Assembly (NCBI RefSeq): GCF_019049245.1
Contig: NZ_JAGMUK010000221.1
Span: forward strand, 1-64,000
Length of the DNA: 64,000 nucleotides
DNA from: Streptomyces sp. AC555_RSS877
Lineage (GTDB): Bacteria > Actinomycetota > Actinomycetes > Streptomycetales > Streptomycetaceae
Direction of reading: 5' to 3'
Each line of letters opens with the position of its first letter. Position 1 is the first letter of the stretch. This document shows, in pieces, positions 51,600 through 60,139 of this stretch. The notes beneath the pieces were generated by a model that was not told the DNA's origin, did no database searches, and was given only the letters and a program-made list of their open reading frames with translations. Both the position numbers and the translations under genes were made by a program.

Positions 51600-52706
51600 C
51601 TACTTCAGCCCGATCTCCTCGCACGCCGCCTCGTAGTCGCTCGTGCAGATGTCGGACACCTTGTAGATGCCGTCCGCGACGACCGTGGACTCGATGTTGG
51701 CCTTCGTCAGGGTCACCACCGGCACCAGCTGGGCTGAGATGTTCTTGTCGGTGGGGCTGTCCACCTTGTCGGAGGCGAGGGCGTCGAACTTGATGTCCTT
51801 GCCCTGGATCTTCGCCACGGCCATCTCCGCGGCGGCCTCGGCCTCCTGCGCATACGGCTTGTAGACGCTCATGTACTGCTCGCCGGCGACGATCCGCTGC
51901 ACGGCGGAGAGTTCCGCGTCCTGGCCGGTGATCGGGGGCAGTTCGGAGAGACCCGCGGCTTCCAGGGCCTTGATGATGCCGCCGGCCATGGCGTCGTTGG
52001 CGGAGTACACCGCGGCGATGTTGTTCTTGCCGATCTTGTTGAGCGCCTGGGTCATGTTGGACTGGGCCTCCTCCGGACTCCAGCCCTTGGTGTCGAACGA
52101 CTCGGCGATCGTCACCTTGCCCTCCAGCTCGGAGAGCGCGCCCGCCTTGAACTGCCCGGCGTTCGGGTCGGTGGGCGAACCGTTCATCATGACGATCTTG
52201 TCCGAGGTGTCGGCGCGCGGGCCCAGCGCGTCGATGATCGAGCGCCCCTGGACCTCGCCGACCAGCTCGTTGTCGAAGGAGACATACGCGTCGATCGGGC
52301 CCTCGGCCAGGCGGTCGTAGGCGATGACGGGGATGCCCGCGTCCTTCGCCTTCTGCACCGTGCCGGCGATGGAGTGCGAGTCGACGGCGTCCAGGAGGAT
52401 GACGTCGACCTGGTCGTCGATCATCCGCTGCATCTGGCTGGCCTGCTTGTCCGGGTCGGCCTCGCCGTTGGCGTACACCGTCTTGCCCTTGTTCGCGGTG
52501 AGGGAGGAGACCTTGGCCTGAATGATGGGGTAGTCGAACTCCTCGTACCGCGTGTTCGTCTTCTCCGGCATCAGCACGCCGACGGTGATGTCGTTCCCCT
52601 TGGTCGGGCTCGCCTCGCTGCCCGTCCCGGTCACCCCGAGCGCACCGCAGGCCGCAAGCGAGAGGGTCATCGTGGACGCGGCCACGGATACGGCGATACG
52701 ACGCAT
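51600..52706 (-). CDS. Sugar-binding lipoprotein of an ABC transporter (orphan)
   Basis: 368 residues from ATG at 52706 (a GTG at 52718 is the alternative). A lipoprotein signal ends in the lipobox SLAAC. The periplasmic-binding fold includes DITVGVLMPEKTNTRYEEFDYP, DVILLDAVDSHSIAGTVQKAKDAGIPVIAYDR, ANDAMAGGIIKALEAAGL and ITGQDAELSAVQRIVAGEQYM, close to xylose/ribose-type (XylF/ChvE) binding proteins. No ATPase or permease gene is nearby, so it must share another transporter or act as a sensor. Confidence 0.9.
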   Translation of the reverse strand: MRRIAVSVAASTMTLSLAACGALGVTGTGSEASPTKGNDITVGVLMPEKTNTRYEEFDYPIIQAKVSSLTANKGKTVYANGEADPDKQASQMQRMIDDQVDVILLDAVDSHSIAGTVQKAKDAGIPVIAYDRLAEGPIDAYVSFDNELVGEVQGRSIIDALGPRADTSDKIVMMNGSPTDPNAGQFKAGALSELEGKVTIAESFDTKGWSPEEAQSNMTQALNKIGKNNIAAVYSANDAMAGGIIKALEAAGLSELPPITGQDAELSAVQRIVAGEQYMSVYKPYAQEAEAAAEMAVAKIQGKDIKFDALASDKVDSPTDKNISAQLVPVVTLTKANIESTVVADGIYKVSDICTSDYEAACEEIGLK

Positions 52707-53002
52707 GGGGGAGCTCACTTCTTGGTGCCTTCCGGACGCGGGCGCAGTATTGCGACCCAGGTGTCTGAAAAGACAACGCGTCAGCGTCCCCCAGCGTCAA
52801 GCGGAACCACTTAACGAGTGCGCAACGCCACGCTCCGCTTTGCATGTGAAGACATAGCGAAACTTCTCCAAACGCCCGTTACGGACTCTCCATCAAACGC
52901 ACCCCCTCGGGACGGCAAAGATCCGTACAACCAAGTTCATTCCTCGCGAGTCGTGATCACAGCGGCTGCCTCTGCCGCTCCGATCACCGACCAGAGGACC
53001 GA

Positions 53003-54454
53003 ATGAACCCAGCCAGACGCACGACCAGGGCGGCCACGACCGCCGTCGTGCTCGCCACCGCGGGCGGCCTGCTCACCGCTGTCACCGCCCCCGCGTCCGC
53101 CGCGACGACCTGCACCTCGCCGGTCTTCAAGCGGCAGTTCTTCGCGAACACCACCTTCTCCGGTACACCGAAGAAAACGGACTGCGACAGCGCCATCGAC
53201 CAGAACTGGGGCACCGGCGCCCCCGCCTCCGGCCTCCCGTCGAACAACTTCGGCGTCCGCTGGACCGTCACCCGCGACTTCGGCTCCGGCGGCCCCTTCG
53301 CCCTGCCCGTCTCCGCACAGGACGGCATCCGCGTCTACCTCGACAACGTCCGCAAGGTCGACCTCTGGAAGAACGTGTCGACCACGGTCAAGAAGACCGT
53401 CAACGTCACGATCCCGTCCGGCAGGCACACCCTCCGCGTCGACTTCGTCAACTGGACCGGGACGGCGAACGTCTCCTTCGCCTACACGCCCCGCACCTCG
53501 GCCACGGTCGACACGGTCAAGCCGCTCGCCCCGACGGGTGCTTCGGTCACATACGACCAGGCCACCGGCAAGGCGAAGCTCACCTGGGCGAAGAACAAGG
53601 AGATGGACCTCGCCGGATACCGCGTCTACCGGCGCCTGAAGGGCACGGCGTTCGGCAGTGCACCCTTGGCGACGACCACGTCCGCGTCGTACACCGACAC
53701 CACCCTGCCGGTGACCGGCGACGCGTACTACTACGAGGTCCGCGCCCACGACAAGGCCGGCAACACCTCGACGGGGACGGCCGACCAGGGTGTGACCACC
53801 GTCGACCGAACCGCGCCCCCCGCACCCACCGGACTGAGCACCGCCTCCGAACCGGAGGGGCTGTGGGTCGGCTGGGGCTCGGTCTCGGGGGCTGCGTCGT
53901 ACCGGGTGTACCGGGCGACGAGTGCGGAGGGGACGTACACCCGGGTCGGGAGTACGACGAGCCAGGTGTCCTACGTCGATGCCTCGGCAGCCGAGGGCAG
54001 CGCCTACTACTACCGGGTGACCGCCCTCGACGCGGCCGGCAACGAGTCCGTACGGTCCGCCGCCGTCAGCGGCAGGCGCGGGGACCTCACCCCGCCGTCC
54101 GCCGTGACCGGGGTGACGGTCACGCCGACCGAGTACGGCTTCCATGTGACCTGGGACGCCAATCCGACGCCGGACCTGGCGCGTTACGTGGTGCGCCGCG
54201 GCGAGCTGCTCGGGGACGAGGAGGAGCGGATGTGCTCCCTCTACCCGGGCTATTACGTGGGCGCCGAGACCACCTCGTACGCCTACGCCACCGTTCCGGA
54301 CGGCGAGGAGTCCTGCTTCATCGTCGACGCCGTCGACGACGACGGGAACTCCACGTTCCAGTTGACCGGCGAGGCCCAGATCGTCATCGCGACCGAGCTC
54401 GACATGACACCGAGCACGGCGATGCCGGAGGGTCCGGCGGTCACCGCGCCGTAA
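53003..54454 (+). CDS. Secreted protein with PA14-like and three fibronectin type III domains
   Basis: 483 residues. The Sec signal (VVLATAGGLLTAVTAPASA) is cut near residue 33. A PA14-like beta domain follows (about 38-165; KRQFFANTTFSGTP, DNVRKVDLWKN, SGRHTLRVDFVNWTGTANVSFAY), then FnIII repeats, each starting PxAPTG/PPSAVTG and ending YYYEVRAHDKAGN, YYYRVTALDAAGN, SCFIVDAVDDDGN. No catalytic domain is present; probably an extracellular carbohydrate- or matrix-binding protein. The 296 bases upstream, to the lipoprotein gene, hold only promoters. Confidence 0.87.
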   Translation: MNPARRTTRAATTAVVLATAGGLLTAVTAPASAATTCTSPVFKRQFFANTTFSGTPKKTDCDSAIDQNWGTGAPASGLPSNNFGVRWTVTRDFGSGGPFALPVSAQDGIRVYLDNVRKVDLWKNVSTTVKKTVNVTIPSGRHTLRVDFVNWTGTANVSFAYTPRTSATVDTVKPLAPTGASVTYDQATGKAKLTWAKNKEMDLAGYRVYRRLKGTAFGSAPLATTTSASYTDTTLPVTGDAYYYEVRAHDKAGNTSTGTADQGVTTVDRTAPPAPTGLSTASEPEGLWVGWGSVSGAASYRVYRATSAEGTYTRVGSTTSQVSYVDASAAEGSAYYYRVTALDAAGNESVRSAAVSGRRGDLTPPSAVTGVTVTPTEYGFHVTWDANPTPDLARYVVRRGELLGDEEERMCSLYPGYYVGAETTSYAYATVPDGEESCFIVDAVDDDGNSTFQLTGEAQIVIATELDMTPSTAMPEGPAVTAP

Positions 54455-54460
54455 GTTCTC

Positions 54461-54505
54461 AGAGGGAAGCCGGGCCCACTCGTCGAGTGGGCCCGGCTTC
54501 CCTCT
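54461..54505. terminator. Long perfect palindrome terminator
   Basis: AGAGGGAAGCCGGGCCCACT and its complement form a 22-bp stem with nearly no loop, seven bases after the FnIII gene stop. It faces the terminator of the convergent hspR gene. Confidence 0.85.
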
Positions 54506-54545
54506 GGTCACACTTGCCGCGCCGTAGCCCGCCCGGAAAACGCGA

Positions 54546-54571
54546 AGAGGGCCGGGAAATCCCGGCCCTCT
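54546..54571 (-). terminator. Terminator of the dnaK-grpE-dnaJ-hspR operon
   Basis: A perfect 12-bp stem, AGAGGGCCGGGA / TCCCGGCCCTCT, with an AA loop, followed on the minus strand by TTCGCGTTTTCC. It begins 21 nt past the hspR stop. Confidence 0.88.
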
Positions 54572-54591
54572 CCACGAGTTGGCCTCAGCCG

Positions 54592-55038
54592 TCAGTCCTG
54601 CTGCCGCTTGGGCCGCCACACCACCAGCGCACTCGTCTGCTGGACCTCCTGGTACGGGACCAGGTCGCGGCGGTACGACGCGTGTACCGCCGCCTCCCGC
54701 TGGCGCATCGCCGCGGCGGCGCCCTCGAGGGCCGCCTCCATCTCCGCGACGCGGGACTGCAGCGCGGCGACCTGGTTCTCCAGCTCGATGATCCGCTTGA
54801 TGCCGGCCAGGTTGATGCCTTCGTCCTGCGACAACTGCTGGACGGTGCGCAGCAGTTCGATGTCGCGGGCCGAGTAGCGGCGGCCCCGCCCGGGGGTGCG
54901 GTCCGGGGAGACCAGGCCGAGACGGTCGTACTGGCGCAGGGTCTGCGGGTGCAGGCCGGAGAGCTGGGCCGCCACCGAGATGACGTAGACCGGGGTTTCC
55001 TCGGTCAGTTCATACGGGTTGCGTCGACGACCGTCCAT
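54592..55038 (-). CDS. hspR: HspR, MerR-type heat-shock repressor
   Basis: 148 residues from ATG at 55038, spaced ten bases from GGGAG; an ATG at 55047 overlapping the dnaJ stop (ATGA) is also possible. The MerR HTH reads YVISVAAQLSGLHPQTLRQYDRLGLVSPDR with RGRRYSARDIELL; a coiled coil (IKRIIELENQVAALQSRVAEMEAALEG) and the end VVWRPKRQQD follow. HspR binds HAIR sites with DnaK as corepressor; three HAIR sites lie in this window. Confidence 0.97.
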   Translation of the reverse strand: MDGRRRNPYELTEETPVYVISVAAQLSGLHPQTLRQYDRLGLVSPDRTPGRGRRYSARDIELLRTVQQLSQDEGINLAGIKRIIELENQVAALQSRVAEMEAALEGAAAAMRQREAAVHASYRRDLVPYQEVQQTSALVVWRPKRQQD

Positions 55039-55043
55039 CTCGA

Positions 55044-56234
55044 TCATGCTCCCTTCGCGGCCTGGAACAGCTCCGCCCGCGGGTCCTCGTCCGCGGTTGC
55101 CTCGCGATACGCCTCTAGCGCTTCACGAGCATTCCCCGTCAGGTCCTTCGGAACACTCACCTCGACGGTGACCAACAGGTCGCCGCGGGTGCCGTCCTTG
55201 CGGACCGCGCCCTTGCCGCGGGCGCGCATGGTGCGGCCGTTGGGCGTGCCCGGGGGCAGCTTCAGGGTGACGGGAGGACCGCCCAGGGTGGGGACCCTGA
55301 CCTCGCCGCCCAGTGCCGCCTCCGCGAACGTGACCGGGACCGTCACCGTGAGGTTGTCGCCCTTGCGGCCGAAGACCGGGTGGGCGCCCACGTGCACCGT
55401 GACGTACAGGTCGCCCGCCGGGCCGCCGCGCTCGCCGGGTGCGCCCTTGCCGCGCAGCCGGATCCGCTGCCCGTCGGTGACGCCCGCCGGGATGCGGACC
55501 TGCATGGTGCGGGAGGACTTGGCCCGGCCGCTGCCCTTGCAGTCGAGGCAGGGGTGCTCGGCGATCAGGCCGCGGCCCTTGCAGTCGGGGCACGGGTCGG
55601 TGAGGGAGAAGCCCCCGCCGGTGCCGCGGGCGACCTGACCGGTGCCGACGCAGGTCGGGCACACGCGCGGTGTGCCGTTCTTGTCGCCGGTGCCCGAGCA
55701 TGCCTTGCAGGGCTGCTGCGAGGACATCCGCAGCGGGACCGTCGCGCCCTCGATCGCCTCGGTGAAGCTGAGGGTGACCTCGGACTCGATGTCCTGGCCG
55801 CGCCGGGGCTGCGTACGCGTGCCCGTGCCGGCGCCGCCGCGGTTGAACAGGCCCCCGAAGACGTCACCGATGCCGCCCCCGAAACCGCCGGCGCCTCCCT
55901 GGGAGCCGCCGCCCTGGGCGCCGCCTCCGAAGAGGTCACCCAGGTCGAAGTTGAAGGAGCCGCCGCCCGCGCCCGGCCCCGGGCGGAAGCCGCCGTTGCC
56001 GAAGAGGGCGCGGGCCTCGTCGTACTCCTTGCGCTTCTTGGGGTCGCCGAGGATGTCGTTCGCCTCGGAGATCTCCTTGAAGCGCTCCTCGGCCCTGGCG
56101 TTGCCCTTGTTGGCGTCCGGGTGGAACTCGCGGGCGAGCTTCCGGTACGCCTTCTTGATCTCGGCCTCGGTGGCGTCCTTGGGGACGCCGAGGACCTTGT
56201 AGTAGTCCTTCTCGATGAAGTCCTTGGTGCTCAT
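55044..56234 (-). CDS. dnaJ: DnaJ chaperone (Hsp40)
   Basis: 396 residues from ATG at 56234 behind AAGGAGGG. J domain with the HPD triad in LAREFHPDANKGN, a Gly/Phe-rich region, four CxxCxGxG zinc motifs (CKACSGTG, CPTCVGTG, CPDCKGRG, CLDCKGSG) and the substrate-binding C-terminal domains. It stimulates DnaK's ATPase. Its stop touches the hspR start. Confidence 0.98.
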   Translation of the reverse strand: MSTKDFIEKDYYKVLGVPKDATEAEIKKAYRKLAREFHPDANKGNARAEERFKEISEANDILGDPKKRKEYDEARALFGNGGFRPGPGAGGGSFNFDLGDLFGGGAQGGGSQGGAGGFGGGIGDVFGGLFNRGGAGTGTRTQPRRGQDIESEVTLSFTEAIEGATVPLRMSSQQPCKACSGTGDKNGTPRVCPTCVGTGQVARGTGGGFSLTDPCPDCKGRGLIAEHPCLDCKGSGRAKSSRTMQVRIPAGVTDGQRIRLRGKGAPGERGGPAGDLYVTVHVGAHPVFGRKGDNLTVTVPVTFAEAALGGEVRVPTLGGPPVTLKLPPGTPNGRTMRARGKGAVRKDGTRGDLLVTVEVSVPKDLTGNAREALEAYREATADEDPRAELFQAAKGA

Positions 56235-56267
56235 CCTCGACGTCCCTCCTTCCACGTGGGTTCAAGC

Positions 56268-56948
56268 TCAGCCCTCGTCCGGGCCACCGCTCTCCTTGTC
56301 GTCGGCGGCGGAGGCACCCGAGGCACCGGATGACGTCTCCGCCTCGTCGCCCTTGACGGTCTGCGCGCCGGGCTGGGGCTCGGCCACGGCCACCCGCGCG
56401 GGGCGGATGGTGCGCTCGCCGAACCGGTACCCGGGCTGCAGAATCGCCACGCACGTCGTCTCCGTGACGTCCGGCGCGTACGAGTGCATCAGAGCCTCGT
56501 GGATCGTCGGGTCGAAGGGCTCGCCCTCCTTGCCGAACTGCTGCAGGCCCATCTTCGCCGCGACGGTCTCCAGCGACTCCGCGACGGACTTGAATCCGCC
56601 GACGAGTTCGCCGTGGTCCCGCGCACGGCCGATGTCGTCGAGGACCGGCAGGAGCTCGGTCAGGAGGTTCGCGATGGCGATCTCCTTGACCGCGATCCGG
56701 TCCCGCTCGACCCGGCGGCGGTAGTTCTGGAACTCGGCCTGGAGCCGCTGGAGGTCCGCGGTGCGCTCGTCGAGCGCCGTGCGTACCTGATCCAGCTGGG
56801 CCGTCAGGCCTGCCAACTGTGCTGATGCGTCCCCGGCCGGGGCCGCCCCCTCCCCGGAGGGGGAGGCGGCCTTCGGCTCGGCGTCGTCGGGGGTGGCGCC
56901 GGAAGGGACGTCGGGCTTCTCGTCGAAGCCCGGGGTCTCCTCCGTCAC
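56268..56948 (-). CDS. grpE: GrpE nucleotide exchange factor
   Basis: 226 residues from GTG at 56948, overlapping the dnaK stop (GTGA). The long N-terminal coiled coil (QLAGLTAQLDQVRTALDERTADLQRLQAEFQNYRRR) and the beta-wing with FDPTIHEALMHSYAPDVTETTCVAILQPGYRFGERTIRPARVAV are typical. It releases ADP from DnaK. Acidic disordered ends flank the core. Confidence 0.97.
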   Translation of the reverse strand: MTEETPGFDEKPDVPSGATPDDAEPKAASPSGEGAAPAGDASAQLAGLTAQLDQVRTALDERTADLQRLQAEFQNYRRRVERDRIAVKEIAIANLLTELLPVLDDIGRARDHGELVGGFKSVAESLETVAAKMGLQQFGKEGEPFDPTIHEALMHSYAPDVTETTCVAILQPGYRFGERTIRPARVAVAEPQPGAQTVKGDEAETSSGASGASAADDKESGGPDEG

Positions 56949-58786
56949 GCGGCACCGTCCTTGCGCTCGTCGTCCACGATCTCGGCGTCCACGACGTCGT
57001 CGTCGGCCTTGGCCTCGGACGCGCCCTCGGCACCGGCGGTGGCCTGGCCCGCCTGGGCGTCGGCGTACATCGCCTGGCCGAGCTTCTGCGAGACGGCCGC
57101 GACCTTCTCGGTGGCGGTACGGATCTCGGCGGTGTCCTCGCCCTTGAGCGCGGCCTTGAGCTCCTCGATCGAGGCCTCGACCTCGGTCTTGATCTCGCCG
57201 GGGACCTTGTCCTCGTTGTCCTTGAGGAACTTCTCCGTCTGGTAGACGAGCTGCTCGCCCTGGTTGCGGGTCTCGGCGGCCTCGCGGCGGGCGTGGTCCT
57301 CCTCCGCGTACTTCTCGGCCTCCTGGCGCATGCGGTCGACCTCGTCCTTCGGCAGCGAGGAGCCGCCGGTGACGGTCATCTTCTGCTCCTTGCCGGTGCC
57401 GAGGTCCTTGGCCGTGACGTGCATGATGCCGTTGGCGTCGATGTCGAAGGCGACCTCGATCTGCGGGACACCGCGCGGGGCCGGCGGCAGACCGGTCAGC
57501 TCGAACATCCCGAGCTTCTTGTTGTACGCCGCGATCTCGCGCTCGCCCTGGTAGACCTGGATCTGGACCGAAGGCTGGTTGTCCTCGGCGGTGGTGAAGA
57601 TCTCGGACCGCTTGGTCGGGATCGTCGTGTTCCGCTCGATCAGCTTGGTCATGATGCCGCCCTTGGTCTCGATACCCAGGGACAGCGGGGTCACGTCGAG
57701 GAGCAGGACGTCCTTGACCTCACCCTTGAGGACACCGGCCTGCAGGGCGGCGCCGATGGCGACGACCTCGTCCGGGTTGACGCCCTTGTTGGCGTCCTGG
57801 CCGCCGGTGAGCTCCTTGACGAGCTCGGCGACGGCGGGCATCCGGGTGGAGCCACCGACGAGAACGACGTGGTCGATCTCGGAGAGGTTGATGCCGGCGT
57901 CCTTGATGACGTTGTGGAACGGCGTCTTGCAGCGCTCCAGCAGGTCGGCCGTCAGCTGCTGGAACTGAGAGCGGGTGAGCTTCTCGTCCAGGTGCAGCGG
58001 GCCTTCGGCGGACGCGGTGATGTACGGCAGGTTGATCGAGGTCTCGGTGGACGAGGACAGCTCGATCTTGGCCTTCTCTGCGGCCTCGCGGAGGCGCTGC
58101 AGGGCCATCTTGTCCTTGCCGAGGTCCACACCGTGGCCGGACGCGAACTGCTTGACCAGGTAGTCGACGACGCGCTGGTCCCAGTCGTCACCACCGAGGT
58201 GGTTGTCGCCGTTGGTGGCCTTCACCTCGACGACGCCGTCGCCGATCTCCAGGAGGGACACGTCGAAGGTGCCGCCACCGAGGTCGAAGACGAGGATCGT
58301 CTGGTCGTCCTTGTCGAGGCCGTACGCGAGCGCGGCCGCGGTGGGCTCGTTGACGATACGCAGGACGTTCAGGCCCGCGATCTCGCCGGCCTCCTTCGTC
58401 GCCTGGCGCTCGGAGTCGTTGAAGTACGCCGGGACGGTGATGACCGCGTCGGTCACCTTCTCGCCCAGGTAGGCCTCGGCGTCCCGCTTCAGCTTCTGCA
58501 GGATGAACGCGGACATCTGCTGCGGGTTGAAGGGCTTCCCGTCCAGCTCGATCTTCCAGTCGGTGCCCATGTGGCGCTTCACCGAGCGGATGGTCCGGTC
58601 CACGTTCGTGACCGCCTGGCGCTTGGCCACCTCGCCGACGAGCACCTCACCGTTCTTGGCGAAGGCGACGACGGACGGCGTGGTCCTGGCGCCCTCGGCG
58701 TTGGTGATCACGGTGGGCTCGCCGCCCTCCAGAACGCTGACGACGGAGTTAGTCGTGCCCAGGTCGATGCCGACCGCACGTGCCAT
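56945..58786 (-). CDS. dnaK: DnaK chaperone (Hsp70)
   Basis: 613 residues from ATG at 58786 after GAGGAATCAACC. The three Hsp70 signatures are complete: GIDLGTTNS, FDLGGGTFDVSLLEIGDG and VVLVGGSTRMPAVAELV; the interdomain linker (DVLLLDVTPLSLGIE) and substrate domain follow, ending DDVVDAEIVDDERKDGAA. First gene of dnaK-grpE-dnaJ-hspR, repressed by HspR through two HAIR sites upstream. Confidence 0.98.
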   Translation of the reverse strand: MARAVGIDLGTTNSVVSVLEGGEPTVITNAEGARTTPSVVAFAKNGEVLVGEVAKRQAVTNVDRTIRSVKRHMGTDWKIELDGKPFNPQQMSAFILQKLKRDAEAYLGEKVTDAVITVPAYFNDSERQATKEAGEIAGLNVLRIVNEPTAAALAYGLDKDDQTILVFDLGGGTFDVSLLEIGDGVVEVKATNGDNHLGGDDWDQRVVDYLVKQFASGHGVDLGKDKMALQRLREAAEKAKIELSSSTETSINLPYITASAEGPLHLDEKLTRSQFQQLTADLLERCKTPFHNVIKDAGINLSEIDHVVLVGGSTRMPAVAELVKELTGGQDANKGVNPDEVVAIGAALQAGVLKGEVKDVLLLDVTPLSLGIETKGGIMTKLIERNTTIPTKRSEIFTTAEDNQPSVQIQVYQGEREIAAYNKKLGMFELTGLPPAPRGVPQIEVAFDIDANGIMHVTAKDLGTGKEQKMTVTGGSSLPKDEVDRMRQEAEKYAEEDHARREAAETRNQGEQLVYQTEKFLKDNEDKVPGEIKTEVEASIEELKAALKGEDTAEIRTATEKVAAVSQKLGQAMYADAQAGQATAGAEGASEAKADDDVVDAEIVDDERKDGAA

Positions 58787-58807
58787 GGTTGATTCCTCCA
58801 GCGATGA

Positions 58808-58880
58808 CTTGAGTGGAACGGACTCAAGTGTGCACGACGCCTCAGCCCTGGTCAACAGACCTGAGTCGTGCGGACTCAAC
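58808..58880 (-). promoter_or_regulatory. dnaK operon promoter region with two HAIR operators
   Basis: A perfect HAIR, CTTGAGT-N7-ACTCAAG, lies at 58808-58828, 22 bp before the dnaK start. A second, CCTGAGT-N7-ACTCAAC, at 58860-58880, has two mismatches. Minus-strand TTGAGT and TTGACC (58845-58850 region) between them are -35 candidates. The second site ends two bases before the stop codon of the upstream MraY-like gene. Confidence 0.93.
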
Positions 58881-58882
58881 TC

Positions 58883-59911
58883 TTATCCGTTCCTTACACG
58901 CAACCGCCCTGTGACCTGCGGGGATTCCAGGCGCCGAGGACTGCGAGGGGTGTACACCCGGATCCGCAGCAGGGCGATCACGGCGACCAGGGCGCCCGCC
59001 GCCACCCAGAACACCCCGGAGTGCGCGACCCATTCCAGATGCACGAGGACCGCGACGAGTACCCCGCCCAACGCCCCGACACCGAGCAGAACCGCCACCC
59101 CCTGAGGGGTGAGGCCGAGCCGCCGCAGCCGGTGCGCGAGATGGTCCGGCCCGCCGCGCAGCAGCGGCCGCCCGGCCAGCCGCCGGGAGAGCAGGACGAG
59201 GGCGGCGTCCGCGCCCGCGAGGGCCGTCAGCGCGAACAGCACGCCCGCGCTGGACGCCGGTTCGTGCCCGGTCCGGGCGGCCACGGCGGCCGAGGCGAGC
59301 ACGAACCCGGTGAACAGGGACCCGCACGAACCGAGCCCCACGCGTGCGGGAGGCCAGTTGTGCATCAGGAAGCCGGTCAGCGCGGCGGCCAGCACGCTCA
59401 GCAGCGCGGCCAGCCCGTCCAGCACCTCGGCCGCCGCGAGCACCCCCACCCCGAAGGCGGTGACGACCCCCACGGTGCCCGCCAGCGCGTCCGCGTGGTC
59501 GAGTGCCCGGAAGCCGACGGCGACGAAGACGATCCAGCAGATCGCCGACAGCCCGCCCGCGATCCCGGTCTCCGCGTACGGCACCACACAGGCCGCCGCG
59601 ACAGCCGTACCGCCCACCAGGAAGCGCATCTTGACGCGCCGCAGGTCGGCGATCAGACCCAGCGCGGCGACGGCGGTCCCGGCGCAGAGCAGCGTGCCGA
59701 CGCCGTCCACGAGCGGCGCGAACCCGGTCCACTCCCCGGCCATCGTGACCAGGCAGGTGACGAGCACGACGGCCACTCCGCCGAGCAGCGGGAGCGGGCG
59801 CTGCCGGCGCCGGTCGAGGATGCCGAGGCGTAGGGCAGGGACCCGCAGGGCAGCGGTGAGGACGGCGGCGAGGACGAGGGCGATGACGGCGGCGGCGATC
59901 CCGTAGAGCAC
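58883..59911 (-). CDS. MraY/WecA/TagO-fold membrane protein with altered catalytic motifs
   Basis: 342 residues, about ten membrane helices. The order matches polyprenyl-phosphate sugar-1-phosphate transferases: PLPLLGGVAV, GLIADLRRVKMR, ALDHADALAGTVGVV, GLGSCGSLFTGFVL, GGPDHLAHRLRRLGLTPQGV. But the usual DD is Ala88-Asp89, the DNxDGLAG block is D138-H-A-D-A-LAG and GDxGS is G194-S-C-GS. Several aspartates that bind Mg and substrate are altered, so it may be inactive or do another reaction. Its 3' end adjoins the dnaK promoter. Confidence 0.8.
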   Translation of the reverse strand: MLYGIAAAVIALVLAAVLTAALRVPALRLGILDRRRQRPLPLLGGVAVVLVTCLVTMAGEWTGFAPLVDGVGTLLCAGTAVAALGLIADLRRVKMRFLVGGTAVAAACVVPYAETGIAGGLSAICWIVFVAVGFRALDHADALAGTVGVVTAFGVGVLAAAEVLDGLAALLSVLAAALTGFLMHNWPPARVGLGSCGSLFTGFVLASAAVAARTGHEPASSAGVLFALTALAGADAALVLLSRRLAGRPLLRGGPDHLAHRLRRLGLTPQGVAVLLGVGALGGVLVAVLVHLEWVAHSGVFWVAAGALVAVIALLRIRVYTPRSPRRLESPQVTGRLRVRNG

Positions 59912-59996
59912 GGATCCAAGCTAAGCCGAATGTCATGATTTGGTATGAATGGCGGGACTGGACCGGCGCGCCGCGTGAGCCGGTCGCCACCGGGTT

Positions 59997-60016
59997 TACT
60001 GAGGTCTGCCTCAGTA
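59997..60016. promoter_or_regulatory. Inverted repeat upstream of the Fe-S oxidoreductase
   Basis: TACTGAGG-TCTG-CCTCAGTA, perfect 8-bp arms, 124 bp before the start codon at 60140. A possible operator of an unknown regulator. The rest of the 228-nt gap is unusually AT-rich for this genome near 60080-60105. Confidence 0.5.
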
Positions 60017-60139
60017 GCACAGATCACCGAGCGGCTGACTACATTGCGACACAGGATTGCGGGTACTCTCAGAGGACTGCATAAGTTACCGCTTAGTAAT
60101 CTCCCGCGAAGACCCCCTCGCAGGCCCGAGGAGCCCGAA

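Noticed and set aside
56819..58792. 657-codon plus-strand frame opposite dnaK
   Set aside because: Shadow of a highly biased gene; no ribosome site, no recognisable domain.
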